Positions 53,812-64,000 are shown, counted from the stretch's first letter. The stretch is 64,000 bases of DNA from Ctenosaura bakeri (GCA_948474755.1 CAOLHI010001853.1:1-64000); one strand, 5' to 3'. Numbers and translations: made by a program. Notes: generated by a model from the letters alone, not told the origin.

Positions 53812-54259
53812 GCAAGTATCCCTTTTTCCTGCCTCTTGGATTCAGCCATCTCAGACAGCTGAAACTGAGGTTGTATGTGGCAACGTATCAAATAATTCAT
53901 TGTAGCCTCATCAAATATTTCCTTCAGGCTAAATTGAGTAATCCCCAATATCCTACCTAGCATAAATCAGCAAATAATTTGATCCTTTCTATCTACCTGT
54001 AACTTTGATTGCTTACCCTACTTTCGAACAGTTTGAAATTGCACCCTTCTTAAATTAGTGCCATACAGGGAATATTCTGAAAATATTTCAAGGTCCACAG
54101 AATTGCTGAATGGAGCCATAGCTGAACACAAAAAGCAATCCAGGGACCTACTTTCTTGGCGTTTAAATATGCTATTGTCTAATGAGTTATTTAAAAAGTA
54201 ATGTCCTGTCTGTCCTGAACTTTAGGGGCAGAATAAAACAAACGTGTAAAAATGCAAAG

Positions 54260-54262
<3 letters not shown>

Positions 54263-54296
<34 letters not shown>
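54263..54296 (+). repeat. (CA)n microsatellite
   Basis: About 16 CA units. Confidence 0.95.
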
Positions 54297-54298
<2 letters not shown>

Positions 54299-54309
54299 GC
54301 CCAGCTGGA

Positions 54310-54480
54310 AAACTTCCCCCAAGGAGCAACACAATCAAAACTAAAAAACCTGGGCAAAAAGCAGAGCTTTTGCTTAATGCCAAAAAAGTAGAACATTCAG
54401 GGTTAGGTAAGCTTTCTTGGGGATGGTGTTCTAAAGATGGGGTCAGAGTTTGGCAAAGCTACTCTGCCAAACCCCCAGGA
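54310..54480 (-). mobile_element. LINE 3' UTR-like fragment (L2/CR1 type)
   Basis: Follows the same scheme as 56500-56830: an AGCAGAGCTTTTGCTTAATG stretch, GATGGTGTTCTAAAGATGGG and GGCAAAGCTACTCTGCC, resembling LINE 3' UTR repeats of reptiles in reverse orientation. It is highly diverged, so the family is uncertain. Confidence 0.4.
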
Positions 54481-56256
54481 TCCTACTGGCTATGCCAACT
54501 GAGAGCTTATGGAGGTCATTGTTAAATTCTTCCAAGGTATGGGTGTGACAGAACAACTGAAAGACCCCTTTCCAGCTTATTACCCACTAGATCTTTGGTG
54601 CAGGAGATGGTGTGGGAGCATCTAGACAAGGACCTGTTGACCGAGAGCTGGATAAGTTAACATCAGAGTCAGTTGGCGTTCAGCTGTCCAAGTCCAAAGC
54701 TTTAAATATAAATTTTCTTTAAATATAAATCTAAACATAAGATTTAAAAAAAATTAAGGATACAATCCATCCTCCCTAAAGACACAACTCTTTCCCTGGG
54801 GTTGTGAATCTTTTTATCCCTTCCAGTAGCGCAAGGCAATAAGATTCAGGTATCTAAAGCTAAGTCAAACCAGAGGAGAACATGATGGAAAGTTTTAGAA
54901 AGTGTTTAAAAACAGAAATGTCTAGGGAAGAATAAGGAGTGAGAAGCAATAGTCAGGCTGAGAGCCTAGAATATCTTTTCATACTGACCAAAGATGAGAC
55001 AGTATAGTTTCCCCCAGTGTTGTACAGGATGCAAGGTTTGAAGGGCTGAAGCACAAAGACTTTTTGATTCACAGGGACAATGACATTAGCTGTATCCTTA
55101 AAGTACCAGGAGGGGAGAGCCTGGGGAAGTGATTTTTTTTCCTATCAGCAAGAGTCCTGTTTGTATAACACTATTCCTTTTGTAGAACAAAGGCACAGAG
55201 GATGAGGTGGTTTGGTCTGGAATGAGTAATCAAGACCAATTTTTTTTTTAAATACTTCCTTTTCAAGTGGAGATAGAAAGTGCTACAAATGATTTGTTGA
55301 TGTGGATCAATACAACTGCTTGCATTTGGAGTCTCTTTTGTGGTGTGTGGCTATGGGGAACCCATGCTAAGCACCTGCACTTTAGAACATACAACCCCAC
55401 CATGTCCCAGATAATTATTTCAGCCCATTCTTCCTAACAAACCAATATATTTTATGATTTGGCATTTCTTGTGATCCCATCATGGTGCTTGTTATTAGAC
55501 ATGGGTTGAAGTGAAGTATCAGTATTACCAACCCAAATGCCAAGGTCTAATTTCAGCTGTCACTGAGAGACATCAAAATTCCAAGTGGCTTGCACAAAGC
55601 TAGATTTGCCATAGTTGCCATCCATCTTAATCCATCATGGCTACTCTTAAGCCCACACTATTCAGTCCCTTGGGCTTACTAAAGCCCGAACAACACCTCC
55701 ATATTCCACCATTTTTACTACTTCACAGAAAGCTAGAAATCTGGGATACCTGTTAAAACACAACATCCAAACAGGTCTCTTTGTCCTTTCAGTGGCTTCT
55801 GACCCTAGATTCCATGCTAGTGTTCTCATTTCTGTGCCTTTAAATGATTACATTTCTCACATTAGTGCAAATCCTGTCCCCTATATGTGGGTGATGTCAT
55901 TAATCTTGTTTTACACCATGATATATTGCTAAGTGACACCATGCATTGTGCATATATTGTTACTCTGCTCACATGCCTAGTGAAGACATTGCCAGCATGA
56001 GGAATGCATACCTGAAGCCAGCTGTGAAAGATTTCTTTTTAAAACGCAGAGAAAGTAGAGTTGAACATGAGGACAAAGTGCCTTTCCTCCCTTATTGTAG
56101 ACTAGAATAACAATGGGAATGCTAAGACTGCTATCCTGGGCACTCTTAACTAGGAATAAACCCCACTGAACATAGTGGGACATAGTTCCAAATGGGTAGA
56201 AATAATGTGGATTCTTCATGCTGCAGTCCTATACATATCTACCTGGTTGTGTTCAT
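54481..56256. other. Unassigned intergenic sequence
   Basis: CTTTAAATATAAAT occurs twice at about 54702-54731. The stretch at 54590-54690 has a weak resemblance to a LINE reverse transcriptase segment, but I could not support it. No gene was recognised. Confidence 0.35.
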
Positions 56257-56830
56257 AATAATAATAATAATAATTTTCATGTATATTCCACCTTTCTCCC
56301 AATAATGGGGCTCAGGACAGCTAACAGCTTATTTAAAAACAGTGCAAAAGCTTCAATAAATGTGTAAATATAAAAGCTATTTAAAAACAGTTACACAATT
56401 TGTAAAGCTTTCAAAACATTAAACATTAAAAACACAAACATTCATTAAAAGATTCCATATAAACCTTAAAAATAGCACTAAAAATAGCACTAAAGCCCAT
56501 CCCAGCCGTTTCCAGAGCCTGGCAGCCTAAAGGTATTTTTACTTGCTGGCAGAAGAAAAACAAGGATGGAGCTATTCGGAAACTCGGTAGGGAGGGGGCT
56601 CCCAAACTTGGGAGCAGCCACCAAGAAGGCCCTCTCCCATTTTCCTACCAAGAAGAAGATGGTGGGAAGGAGAGAGGGCCTCTGCAGAAGATTATACAGC
56701 TTTCATGGGCTCATAAGGGGAGATACATGCCTTCAAACAGCCTGGATCCAAGGTATGTAAGGTTTTCTAGGTTATCACCAGAACTTGAATTGTGCCTAGG
56801 AATGGGCCAGCAACCAGTGGAGCTGTTGCA
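56257..56830 (-). mobile_element. LINE 3' end (L2/CR1 type), minus strand
   Basis: Read on the minus strand, it ends with GGGAGAAAGGTGGAATATAC and then an (ATT)n tail (plus-strand 56257-56273), the usual terminus of L2/CR1-type LINEs in reptiles. Plus-strand landmarks include GGCTCCCAAACTTGGGAGCA, GCCACCAAGAAGGCCCTCTC and GCCAGCAACCAGTGGAGCTG, all part of the 3' UTR. A direct repeat AAAAATAGCACTA lies near 56470. There is no ORF. Confidence 0.65.
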
Positions 56831-57045
56831 ATAAAGGATGTATGTGTCTTCTGTAAGTCCCACTGAGTTCAAATGGGGCTTACCTTGGAGCAGATGTGTT
56901 TAAGGTTGCCCTGCTGAAGACACTCATTGGAAATTTAAAATAAAGTGCCTTTCATATATTTACTAAAAGCCAAGTCAAATTTACTTGGAAGTAAGGCCTC
57001 TAGGAAATATAGTTCCAGATGAGTGTACCTAACACTCCAGATCTA

Positions 57046-57248
57046 GGCCATTTCTACCTTAACACTGTTCTAGTGCCATTATTCCACTTTCAACATCCTA
57101 TGGAATTCTGGGGTTTGTAGCTTACTGGGACCAAAGAGCTCTCTGGCTGAGAATTCTAAGTGCCCCTCCCTAAATTGCAAACCCCAGGATACTGCAGGAT
57201 GTTGAAAGTGGAATAACAGCACTAGAACAGTGCAGTGTGGAAATGGTC
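57046..57248. mobile_element. Palindromic GGCC MITE
   Basis: 203 bp from GGCCATTTCTACCTTAACAC to GTGTGGAAATGGTC. The flanks CTA and TTA differ at one base. The centre carries ACTGGGACCAAAGAGCTCTC then GGCTGAGAATTCTAAGTGCC, matching the 14152 and 41650 copies in the same orientation. Confidence 0.8.
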
Positions 57249-57437
57249 TTAGAGTATGACTTGAGTGAACCTGGTTTCAGGCTGGATACAAGTGTAAGTA
57301 TTAAATAAGCCTGGATGTCCCTATACTGAGATCCCTCAAGATCATCTTAAATGACAACAGAGTAACATCTGAGACAAAATGTAGGCCTATGACTCTAATG
57401 TCATTGCCTTTCTTCTCCTGTATGATTTTTAACTTCT

Positions 57438-57590
57438 TTGCCTGATGCAGAAGCCAGTGAAGCTTTGAAAGCTTGCCCGACATATTTTATCTTTTGGAGT
57501 TGGACCAACAAACATATCACTGTGTTACAGATTTTGGATTTTGTTATGTTTTGCTGCACGACCAACATGGTTACTCTAAATATTTCCTTC
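57438..57590 (+). mobile_element. Old interspersed repeat, related to 24185-24325
   Basis: TGCCTGATGCAGAAGCCAGT, GAAGCTTTGAAAGCTTGCCC, TTGGAGTTGGACCAACAAAC and GCACGACCAACATGGTTACT. This series is a familiar dispersed repeat ending; the family name is uncertain. Confidence 0.5.
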
Positions 57591-57747
57591 TATCCCTGTA
57601 ATAGTAATAAGAATTATTGTTGAAATAGTTAAAAAAATATAGCGATCGCATGTGCTGAGTTTGGTAGATCATCTTTTGTTCATTGCCAGCCTTGAATGGG
57701 TCCCCTTTGCTTGACTAGGGGAAATAACCATGGATGGTTCTTGCAGA

Positions 57748-57865
57748 ACTTAGGAATGTTACTTTTTGGACTGTAACTTCCAGAATCCCCTAGCCAATAT
57801 GGCCAGTGGTTATGCTTCTTAGAGATTCTGGGAGCAGAAGTCCCCAAAAGTTACTTTTCAAGTTC
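57748..57865. mobile_element. hAT-like MITE, inverted-repeat type
   Basis: CAGAACTTAGGAATGTTACT with TTGGACTGTAACTTCCAGAA on the left pairs with GATTCTGGGAGCAGAAGTCC and AAAAGTTACTTTTCAAGTTC on the right. The CAG-type ends fit hAT, but the flanks show no 8-bp duplication. Confidence 0.6.
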
Positions 57866-57948
57866 TGGATTGTTGAATGGATGTGTGTCTTTCTTCCCTT
57901 TTCTTTTTTGGCTAGAGATGGTCATTCAGGGTGCTGAATACCCCTATG

Positions 57949-58056
57949 TAGCAGTAGTAGCAGTTGTAATAGTAGTAGTAGCAATAGTAGTAGCAGGGGG
58001 AGGAGGAGGAGGAGGAAGAGAGGAAGAGGAAGAAGAAGAAGAAGAAGAAGAAGAAG
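57949..58056 (+). repeat. Compound (GTA)n-(GGA)n-(GAA)n array
   Basis: GTA/GCA units, then GGA, then GAA units in series, with a strongly purine-rich right half. Confidence 0.93.
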
Positions 58057-58281
58057 CAGTCTGTAGTTTCTGTAGTTTGAATTAGACAGCAGCACCATCC
58101 TGAGAGGTAGAGAGCTTAGTGGATCTGTCTAAGGGTGCTGGATGTTCCCCACCCCAAAATCCCATCAGCAAATCATTAAACACCAGAACATTTATTAGAG
58201 TATTAAACTGTGCACCTCTGCCTGTGTTCAAATGAACACAAATAATCCAAAATCCCAGGAAGCCTTCAATGACCTCATTCA

Positions 58282-58337
<56 letters not shown>

Positions 58338-58443
58338 GTAGTAATAATAATAAGATGATGATGAAGAAGAAGAGGAGGAGGAGGAGGAGGAGGAAGAAGA
58401 AGAAGAAGAAGAAGAAGAAGAAGAAGAAGAAGAAGAAGAAGAA
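58282..58443 (+). repeat. Compound (AAT)n-(GAT)n-(GGA)n-(GAA)n array
   Basis: About 23 AAT units (58282-58351) followed by GAT, GAG/GGA and about 16 GAA units ending at 58443. Frames through it encode runs of Asn, Arg and Lys on one strand and Ser and Tyr on the other. They are not genes. Confidence 0.96.
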
Positions 58444-58640
58444 TTATTATTTTTATTTCTTACCCACCTCTGCCCAAGGCTTGAGGCAGGATATACCATA
58501 GATACAATTAAAAACAAATGACAGCTAAAATACACTAAAATCACAAACTATTTAAAATACAAGCATCTCATAATTAAAATATGTAATAGTATCATGATTA
58601 AAAGTCCAATTAAAATACAAATACAAATAAAGTGCAAGTA
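58444..58640 (-). mobile_element. LINE 3' end (L2/CR1 type), minus strand
   Basis: TTATTATTTTTATTTCTTAC then CCACCTCTGCCCAAGGCTTG is the reverse of a LINE terminus of the type seen at 56257. The rest is A-rich 3' UTR-like sequence with AATTAAAATA repeats. The neighbouring trinucleotide array probably grew from its tail. Confidence 0.6.
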
Positions 58641-60236
58641 AAAGTACAATTAAGTGTACTTAAAAATAGACTGGGCAAGCCTGCTGGGTTCAGAAGAACC
58701 CAAACCAAGGTAAGCACTGCATCCTCAAATTCCTACCCCTTAGGAAACTGTGGTGAGCATAACAAAGGTATAGTGAACATCTGTGCATGGCAAGAAGGAT
58801 CCTTCAAGATTCCTTTTTCCCCCAAAAAATTTGTGAGCCCTTCCCCCACTAAAATAACTGTAATGAAGCATTAAGAATACAGAGCAAGTATTTGGAAACT
58901 CTTCACGTGCTGTTGTCACATGCCAAGGTAATAAGCAGGAAAACTCATTTTGGCACCGAACAAATGGCATGGAAATTCCAATATTTCAAATGACCCATTG
59001 TAGCTAGCATCTCATTCATGTCAGGGAGGCCATTCCTGTTATTCTCAATGGCATTGACAATGCAAAACTGCAGGAAATTCCTTTCCTGTCTTGACAGACG
59101 CTAACAAACACCCTCACAGCAAGGAAGTTTTCTGCCTCACTCATCATCCAATGTCTTAATGCATCATTTGGTTCTTTATTCAAGACCAAACATAAACTCA
59201 GCCAGTCATAGTCCAGCAGGCCAGCTCTTTAAGTCATTGTTTCTCAAACTTTTGATATATAGGGCACAGTTTCTCCTCCCCCACACTCTGAATTAAAATA
59301 GGAGGTAAGCTGTCCTCTTAGGATACTCACAGACTTTTTTTTTTTTAAAAAAAAATCACAGTTTAGCCAAAAAAAAAAAAAAGGTAAGGAAACTCCTTGT
59401 CCAGTTAATATCACTGCCCAGTGTCCGCTTGCCTTTTTACCCATCTGTGTTTTATGGGTAATGCTTTCTACCTCTAAAATGAGTTGTATCAGGGATTCCT
59501 ATAGTTGATGGAGAGAGACTGAGGGAGAAAGAGCTTTTAAGGTGGAACAAAGATTTCACAATCATTACCTTCAGAACATAGAAATTTATTTTTAAAAGTA
59601 ATTAGCTCTTGTTAGTCATTATGCTGTTTAAACAGTGGGTTTTTGGGTTTTTTTTGGTGTTATTCCTCACAATGCTACAAAGTGACCTATTGTATTGCTA
59701 ATTGTTTTCCTGTCACTTTTTGTTAGTTACAAAAAGTTAGAATTGACAAAATCGCACAAAACTTTTAAAATTCCTATAAAAAGTCTGTGGAAAAAAGGAC
59801 CTGGAAAACCTTACAAGCTGCACTAATAAACATGTTGTTCCCATCCAGTATGTTACTTCTGAAATGTGACTTTAGCTTCACCCTTATTAAAATGAGAACA
59901 GAAAGAGTAACTCATTCCAAGTAACATTACTTATAACTCCTTACATCTGAGCTCCTATTAATGGCTGCAGTGCTCCAAGAAAGAGGTAGACAGAAGTTAG
60001 GTCAGTATGATTGATAGATCCCTCACTGATTTCCAGGAGATCATCATGCTTCTTTTCTTTTTCTTTTTAAATAAGGCAATTCTTTCCATACAAATTAGAC
60101 TTCTGAAACTAAGGGAATTTTGCAGTATATGAGCTCATTTTAGTTCTGGTAGCAAAGACAAATTCCTAGTGCTAAAGTTCTGGAAAAAAATAATCATTTT
60201 CTGGATTGCAACTGTTGATCAAAGCAATGGGGGAGC
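58641..60236. other. Unassigned intergenic sequence
   Basis: T-run and A-run pairs occur at about 59335-59355 and 59369-59382. No gene or named repeat was recognised. Confidence 0.35.
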
Positions 60237-60378
60237 TGTTGTTATGTGTCTTCATTTCGAACTTATGGTGACGAACCTATGACATGACTTTTTGAGGGCT
60301 GAGAGTATATGACAGTGGGTTTCCATGGCTGAGCAAGTAATTGAACCCTGGTTTCCTTGGTCATAGTCCAACCTTCAT
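60237..60378 (-). mobile_element. MIR-type SINE, internally deleted
   Basis: GTTATGTGTCTTCATTTCGA, ACTTATGGTGACGAACCTAT, GGGTTTCCATGGCTGAGCAA and GTAATTGAACCCTGGTTTCC are in order. The core segment is deleted, and the head is truncated. Confidence 0.82.
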
Positions 60379-60949
60379 GTAACCCCTGCCGGCAGACCCA
60401 GTCCCGGGGGAGTGTAATATTTAATTTCCAAAGTTATTGAGCCAGAAGTTCACCGGACAGGAACATAGACATCTGGATCTAAAACCGCAGCACAACTAGC
60501 GAGGTCAGACCAAAGCTCCCTCAGTCACGTCTCCAAGAGGGAAATTTCAAAAGGCACACCCACGCCCACAATGGACCATCAACAGCAATGGCACCTTGAG
60601 GGGATTACATGTCCTTCTGATGAGATTAACACTTGCAATGGTGAGAAATACACTGGACAGCACTTCAGCAAATAATATCACCCCCTATGCCCCCTCCTCT
60701 GTTTCATTCATACTTTCTTCTTCTGCTACTTATTTTCTTTTCTCCCTCTTTTCTAGGAAGTGTGCCATTCTGGAGGACTTTCCCCTTTTCCTGAGCACCT
60801 AACAGGAAATGTGCTGAGACATTCCTATATGCAAGTTCCTATGCAAGCATGAGCTATCCTGCTACGGCAGAAAGATGTTTTCAGTGTGTCGTGCTGTCCT
60901 TTTATCTTTTTAATTATGTTTTCAGCGGGCTTTAAATTTTTTAAACAAT
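60379..60949. other. Unassigned intergenic sequence
   Basis: Contains a frame at 60596-60802 without a domain. The block at 60380-60600 is GC-rich with a few CpGs and starts abruptly inside the SINE head, so it may be an unrecognised insertion. Confidence 0.35.
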
Positions 60950-61092
60950 TGGCTTTTAAAATAGAATTGTTTGTGTAACTACTTCTTAACTTTTGTATAA
61001 TAAGATTTTAACTGGATTTGATTTTAAATTGTTGCAAGCCACCTTGGTCCTGTGCTGGGAGAAAGGCAAGATAAAAATTAAATAAATAAGTG
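60950..61092 (+). mobile_element. LINE 3' end (L2/CR1 type), plus strand
   Basis: TTGCAAGCCACCTTGGTCCT then GGGAGAAAGGCAAGATAAAA and an (AAAT)n tail is the standard L2/CR1-like LINE terminus. The upstream part is AT-rich 3' UTR. Confidence 0.7.
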
Positions 61093-61340
61093 AGTAAAAT
61101 TTGAGGAAGACATGGCAATGGATATTTGATCCTACATATTTCCTTGGGTCTTTGTTTCCAGTGATGTCTGTTGCAAGGCTTTGTTACCAGTTCAGTCCTG
61201 AGGCCCCCAAGCTAGGATAATTTAGAAATATAAATGAAGAAAAGCAGACTGCTGCCATCCACAGTTTCCATCTGTAGTGTTTAATTCCAGCTCTGAAACA
61301 ACAGTGAAGTCTCTGACAGCCCGTATTGTTATCGCTACTC

Positions 61341-61546
61341 TTGTTATTATGGGCCTCCAGATCAGCTCTGACTTACGGTGATCCTGTCCTAGGGTTTTCT
61401 TGGTAAGATTTGTTCAGAGAGAGTTTGCCTTCCTCTGAGGCTAAAAAAGGGTGTCTTGCACAAGGTTATGATGGCCGAGCAGAGATTCCAACCTTGGTCT
61501 CCCAGAGTTCTAGACCAATAGCCAAACCACTACACTGGCAGTTCTC
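61341..61546 (-). mobile_element. MIR-type SINE, near full length
   Basis: TTGTTATTATGGGCCTCCAG, CTTACGGTGATCCTGTCCTA, TTCTTGGTAAGATTTGTTCA, TTGCCTTCCTCTGAGGCTAA, GTCTTGCACAAGGTTATGAT (core), GCAGAGATTCCAACCTTGGT (B-box side) and CAAACCACTACACTGGCAGT (head). All parts are present but diverged. Confidence 0.88.
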
Positions 61547-62402
61547 TTTTCTTGCTGCTCTTATGTTCAGTGAAAGATCTCAAAATCCAAAACACATACA
61601 CAAATGAATTAGGCCAAATCAACAGATATTGTGAAAGCACACACACAGACACACCAGCCAATGGACTGGAAACATTCCAGTGTTTGGGCAACAACTCCCA
61701 CCAGCTTGACGACTGGTCTCCAAACATGTTGCAAGCACTGATCTAAAAATCACACACCTTTCCTCCCCTCCCCTTCGCAGCCCTCCAACACTACCCACAA
61801 ATGTGCTGTGCAGGGTTTCTCTGTCCTAAGATCAATTTTTTTGGGGGGAGATGAGTTTCACAATGAGGCTGTTAAGAGATTGTTGCCTTCCTGGTTCAGC
61901 TGGTTCCATCAGTAGAACCCCCTCACTGGCCTCTGGAACTGGGTGAAAAGGTGCCCTAAGATCTGTGCTGTGTACCTCATTCCATCTTTATTCCAGCTGT
62001 CACACCCCAGCTTTAACTCAGGTGGAATCTCCTGTGGATAGCAGAACCTATAAAATCTGCTGGGGGGAGGGTCTGTTTAAAGAAGAGAAGCCTAGAGGCT
62101 TCCTCATACTTAGTATGGGTAAGAAGATCCTTCATGGTTTCTCATGGCATCTCACTAAGAGGAATTTAAGAAATGGCACAGATAAACATTTATATTCTCA
62201 AAAGCAGACTGAATTAGAGTAACTGCTGGTTGCCAGAGCTTCGACCTGCCATTTTCATTGCATTGCCTCTTTTCAGTAGTCACAGGCATTTCATGCAGTC
62301 AGGAGACTGATTTAATCCAGATTCAGGTGGCCACGTTTTTACTCCTTGTAGTATTTCTTAAAGCCAACTTATGCCTGAGAGCAATGGGCAATCTCACTCC
62401 CA
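61547..62402. other. Unassigned intergenic sequence
   Basis: GGGCAACAACTCCCACCAGC near 61686 recalls a hAT-like MITE arm, but no partner is visible. No gene was recognised. Confidence 0.35.
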
Positions 62403-62582
62403 GGCCATTTCCGCACGAGTCTGTTACAGTGCAATGATTCCACTTTCAACCTCCTATGGAATCCTGGGGTTTGCAGTTTTGGGAGGAGCCGGTCAGCACC
62501 TCCCGAAACTGCAAACCCCAGGATTCCATAGCAAGTTGAAAGTGGAATCATTGCACTGTAACAGACTCGTGCGGAAATGGCC
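62403..62582. mobile_element. Near-perfect palindromic GGCC MITE with CCA duplication
   Basis: 180 bp from GGCCATTTCCGCACGAGTCT to GTGCGGAAATGGCC, with CCA on both sides (62400-62402, 62583-62585). The arms of about 84 bp pair with three mismatches around the centre AGCCGGTCAGCA. It is the sister subtype of 35153-35332. Confidence 0.85.
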
Positions 62583-62774
62583 CCAGTGTTGTTTCCAGAG
62601 CAGACGATGGTAGCGAGTTGAATGGACACCAGCTCATGCTATCATGGATATTAGGTAAACAGTCCTCCTAGACATCTGTTGTTTGGTATATGTTAACAGG
62701 AAAGGAATGAGGAGAAATATGGGGACCATAAGAGCATTTTAGCAAACTACATCTTTTTTAAAAAAAAAAAAATT

Positions 62775-63711
62775 TGGAAGTGTTCTTGTGTAGATCCAAG
62801 AAATCACTACCAACTGCTTCTGAAAAAGAATGGAATGAATGGATTAAGAGGTGACAACAAAGATTAAAATCTGTCAAAATCCAAGGAAATATATTGCAAG
62901 AACCTTTGCTTCTTTACACCAATCTGGAAGAGCCCGTAGTCAATTTTTTAAAAAAATATTATGATGCTTGGTGTTTTGTGTGGTTGAAAGAATGGATATT
63001 GCTTAGAGGTGAGTCAAGGTGCATGATGGATTTAAAAATCACTGTTAGAAAGGCTCTTCTCTGAGTATATAAGCAGAGACTTTTTTCCTAAGGTAATGTT
63101 GTCCACTTCTGCGCAGGAAGCCTTTCCCAGGAAACAATCAATTTAAAAATGGAGATGCTTTTTTTATGACAACCTTTTGTATTTTAAACAGGATACTTGA
63201 GAGTTTAAATCAAGTGAAATGTTTCTCAAGGAAGGCAAAGAGCTTAATTGTTTTGCTTGTACACAACTTAAGAACAGACTCAAGCAAGATAGGAGACATC
63301 TAGTCAAAGAGGCTCTAAAAAATAAATTTTATTTAGAATTGTGTAAAGATGATGATCACATAATCAAAAATTGTACAAGTGTCTTTTAAAATTAGTGACA
63401 GGGAATGAACCTATAATGTACTCATAATGTATTATTATAAGGTGGGCCCAAAATTTGGGGCATAATGTTCAAATGGAGATATGGGAGCAAAATGTGGTCT
63501 AAAGACATCATATTTACTTTATGTAGTAATTTTAAAGAAAACATGTATAAGTTGATGATGGTATCTAACCCCCAGTAAGTTGTCAAAAATGGCTAGGAAT
63601 GTCTCAAATCAATGTTGGGGATATCAGATGGGCTCCTTTTTCCATATGTGGCAAAAAGATTTATATGTTAATTGAAAAAAAAAATTAAAATTGGATTTTG
63701 TAACGTCACTA
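62775..63711 (+). pseudogene. L1 LINE ORF2 C-terminal remnant
   Basis: Three stretches translate like the C-terminal third of L1 ORF2p. At 62957-63015 the frame reads YYDAWCFVWLKEWILLRG. Near 63463 it reads HNVQMEIWEQNV. At 63559-63651 it reads WYLTPSKLSKM, then CWGYQMGSFFHMW. The last is the well-known L1 block WYLTP followed by CW...G.F.HMWW. Frame changes and stops (for example just after WEQNVV) separate them. The reverse transcriptase domain is not included, so the copy is 5'-truncated and dead. Its 3' end lies before the MITE at 63778, without a clear poly-A tail. Confidence 0.8.
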
Positions 63712-63777
63712 GAAATATTTTTGCCAGGTATCATGGATTAAGAACTGGATAGTTAATATGGACTAATTCTTCACTGT

Positions 63778-63922
63778 GGCCATTTCCGCACTAGACTGTT
63801 ATAGTGCTGTTATTCCACTTTCAACATCCTCAAAGACCCCTCCATGAACTGCAAACCCCAGGATTCCATAGGATGTTGAAAGTGGAATGATAGCACTATA
63901 ACAGTCTAGTGCGGAAATGGCC
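63778..63922. mobile_element. Shortened palindromic GGCC MITE with TGT duplication
   Basis: 145 bp, ends GGCCATTTCCGCACTAGACT and GTCTAGTGCGGAAATGGCC, flanked by TGT at 63775-63777 and 63923-63925. The left arm is truncated after ATTCCACTTTCAACATCCT and joins AAAGACCCCTCCATGAACTG directly, so about 55 bp of the centre is missing. The intact ends and duplication suggest the deleted form itself transposed, or that the deletion followed insertion. Confidence 0.85.
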
Positions 63923-64000
63923 TGTATGAGAACAATTGCAACAATGTTTCCGCAAACAAAGCACAGAAGAAGGTTGTTAAGGTTGCTGAGTTACCACAAA

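Noticed and set aside
54590..54690. LINE reverse transcriptase fragment
   Set aside because: A weak resemblance to a palm-region motif was noticed, but the match was too short and broken by a stop, with no second supporting motif.
58232..58544. Open frames of 89 codons on both strands
   Set aside because: They translate the (AAT)n and (GAA)n arrays into Asn/Lys and Ser/Tyr runs. This is simple repeat, not a gene.

Overview
This window reads as vertebrate intergenic DNA, most likely from a squamate reptile (lizard or snake). I found no host protein-coding gene, rRNA gene or tRNA gene that I can defend. The organism call rests on the repeat mixture: CR1 LINE tails ending in ATTCTATG-type octamers, L2/CR1-like LINE ends, an L1 ORF2 remnant, MIR-type tRNA-derived SINEs, a 5S rRNA-derived relic, many short inverted-repeat DNA transposons, a sushi-like Ty3/gypsy element and abundant AAT, AAG and AAAG microsatellites. 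A non-squamate sauropsid is not excluded.

The best-resolved object is a full-length LTR retrotransposon at 44799-49523 (+), bounded by a perfect 5-bp target duplication AAACC. Its 313/312-bp LTRs differ at about 18 positions plus two small indels. The interior holds, in order, Gag, protease, reverse transcriptase, RNase H and integrase remnants with many stops and frame changes, so the copy is dead. A 12-nt sequence just after the 5' LTR is exactly complementary to a site inside the LTR about 30 bp downstream of a TATA-like box. That is the arrangement expected for Tf1/sushi-type self-priming, and no tRNA-type primer site is evident.

The second theme is a dense set of non-autonomous DNA transposons with GGCC/GGGCC ends. 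A short palindromic family (about 145-203 bp) occurs at 14152, 35153, 37574, 41650, 57046, 62403 and 63778, with a fragment near 12925 and a related element at 10449. A longer relative (about 380-430 bp) occurs at 15894, 23072, 39344 and 43154. Another short element lies at 9338. Several have clean 3-bp target duplications (TGA, ATA, CTA, CCA, TGT, TAA, TTA), which fits PIF/Harbinger-like mobilisation. The copy at 41650 sits inside a MIR SINE, so its empty site can be read directly. Two Tigger-like elements lie back to back at 22208-22845, and a hAT-like element with a long foldback at 18425-19132.

Layout. 0-10 kb: CR1 tails, a tRNA-derived SINE and two possible conserved non-coding blocks. 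10-24 kb: dense MITEs and MIRs, a foldback element and another candidate non-coding block at 20.4-21.6 kb. 24-37 kb: mostly unassigned sequence with scattered MIRs and microsatellites. 37-44 kb: a 5S-derived relic, MIRs and MITEs. 44.8-49.5 kb: the gypsy element. 49.5-64 kb: unassigned sequence, LINE tails, large trinucleotide arrays, MIRs, MITEs and the L1 remnant at the right end. The unassigned stretches may include distal regulatory DNA of a neighbouring gene, but sequence reading alone cannot show that.
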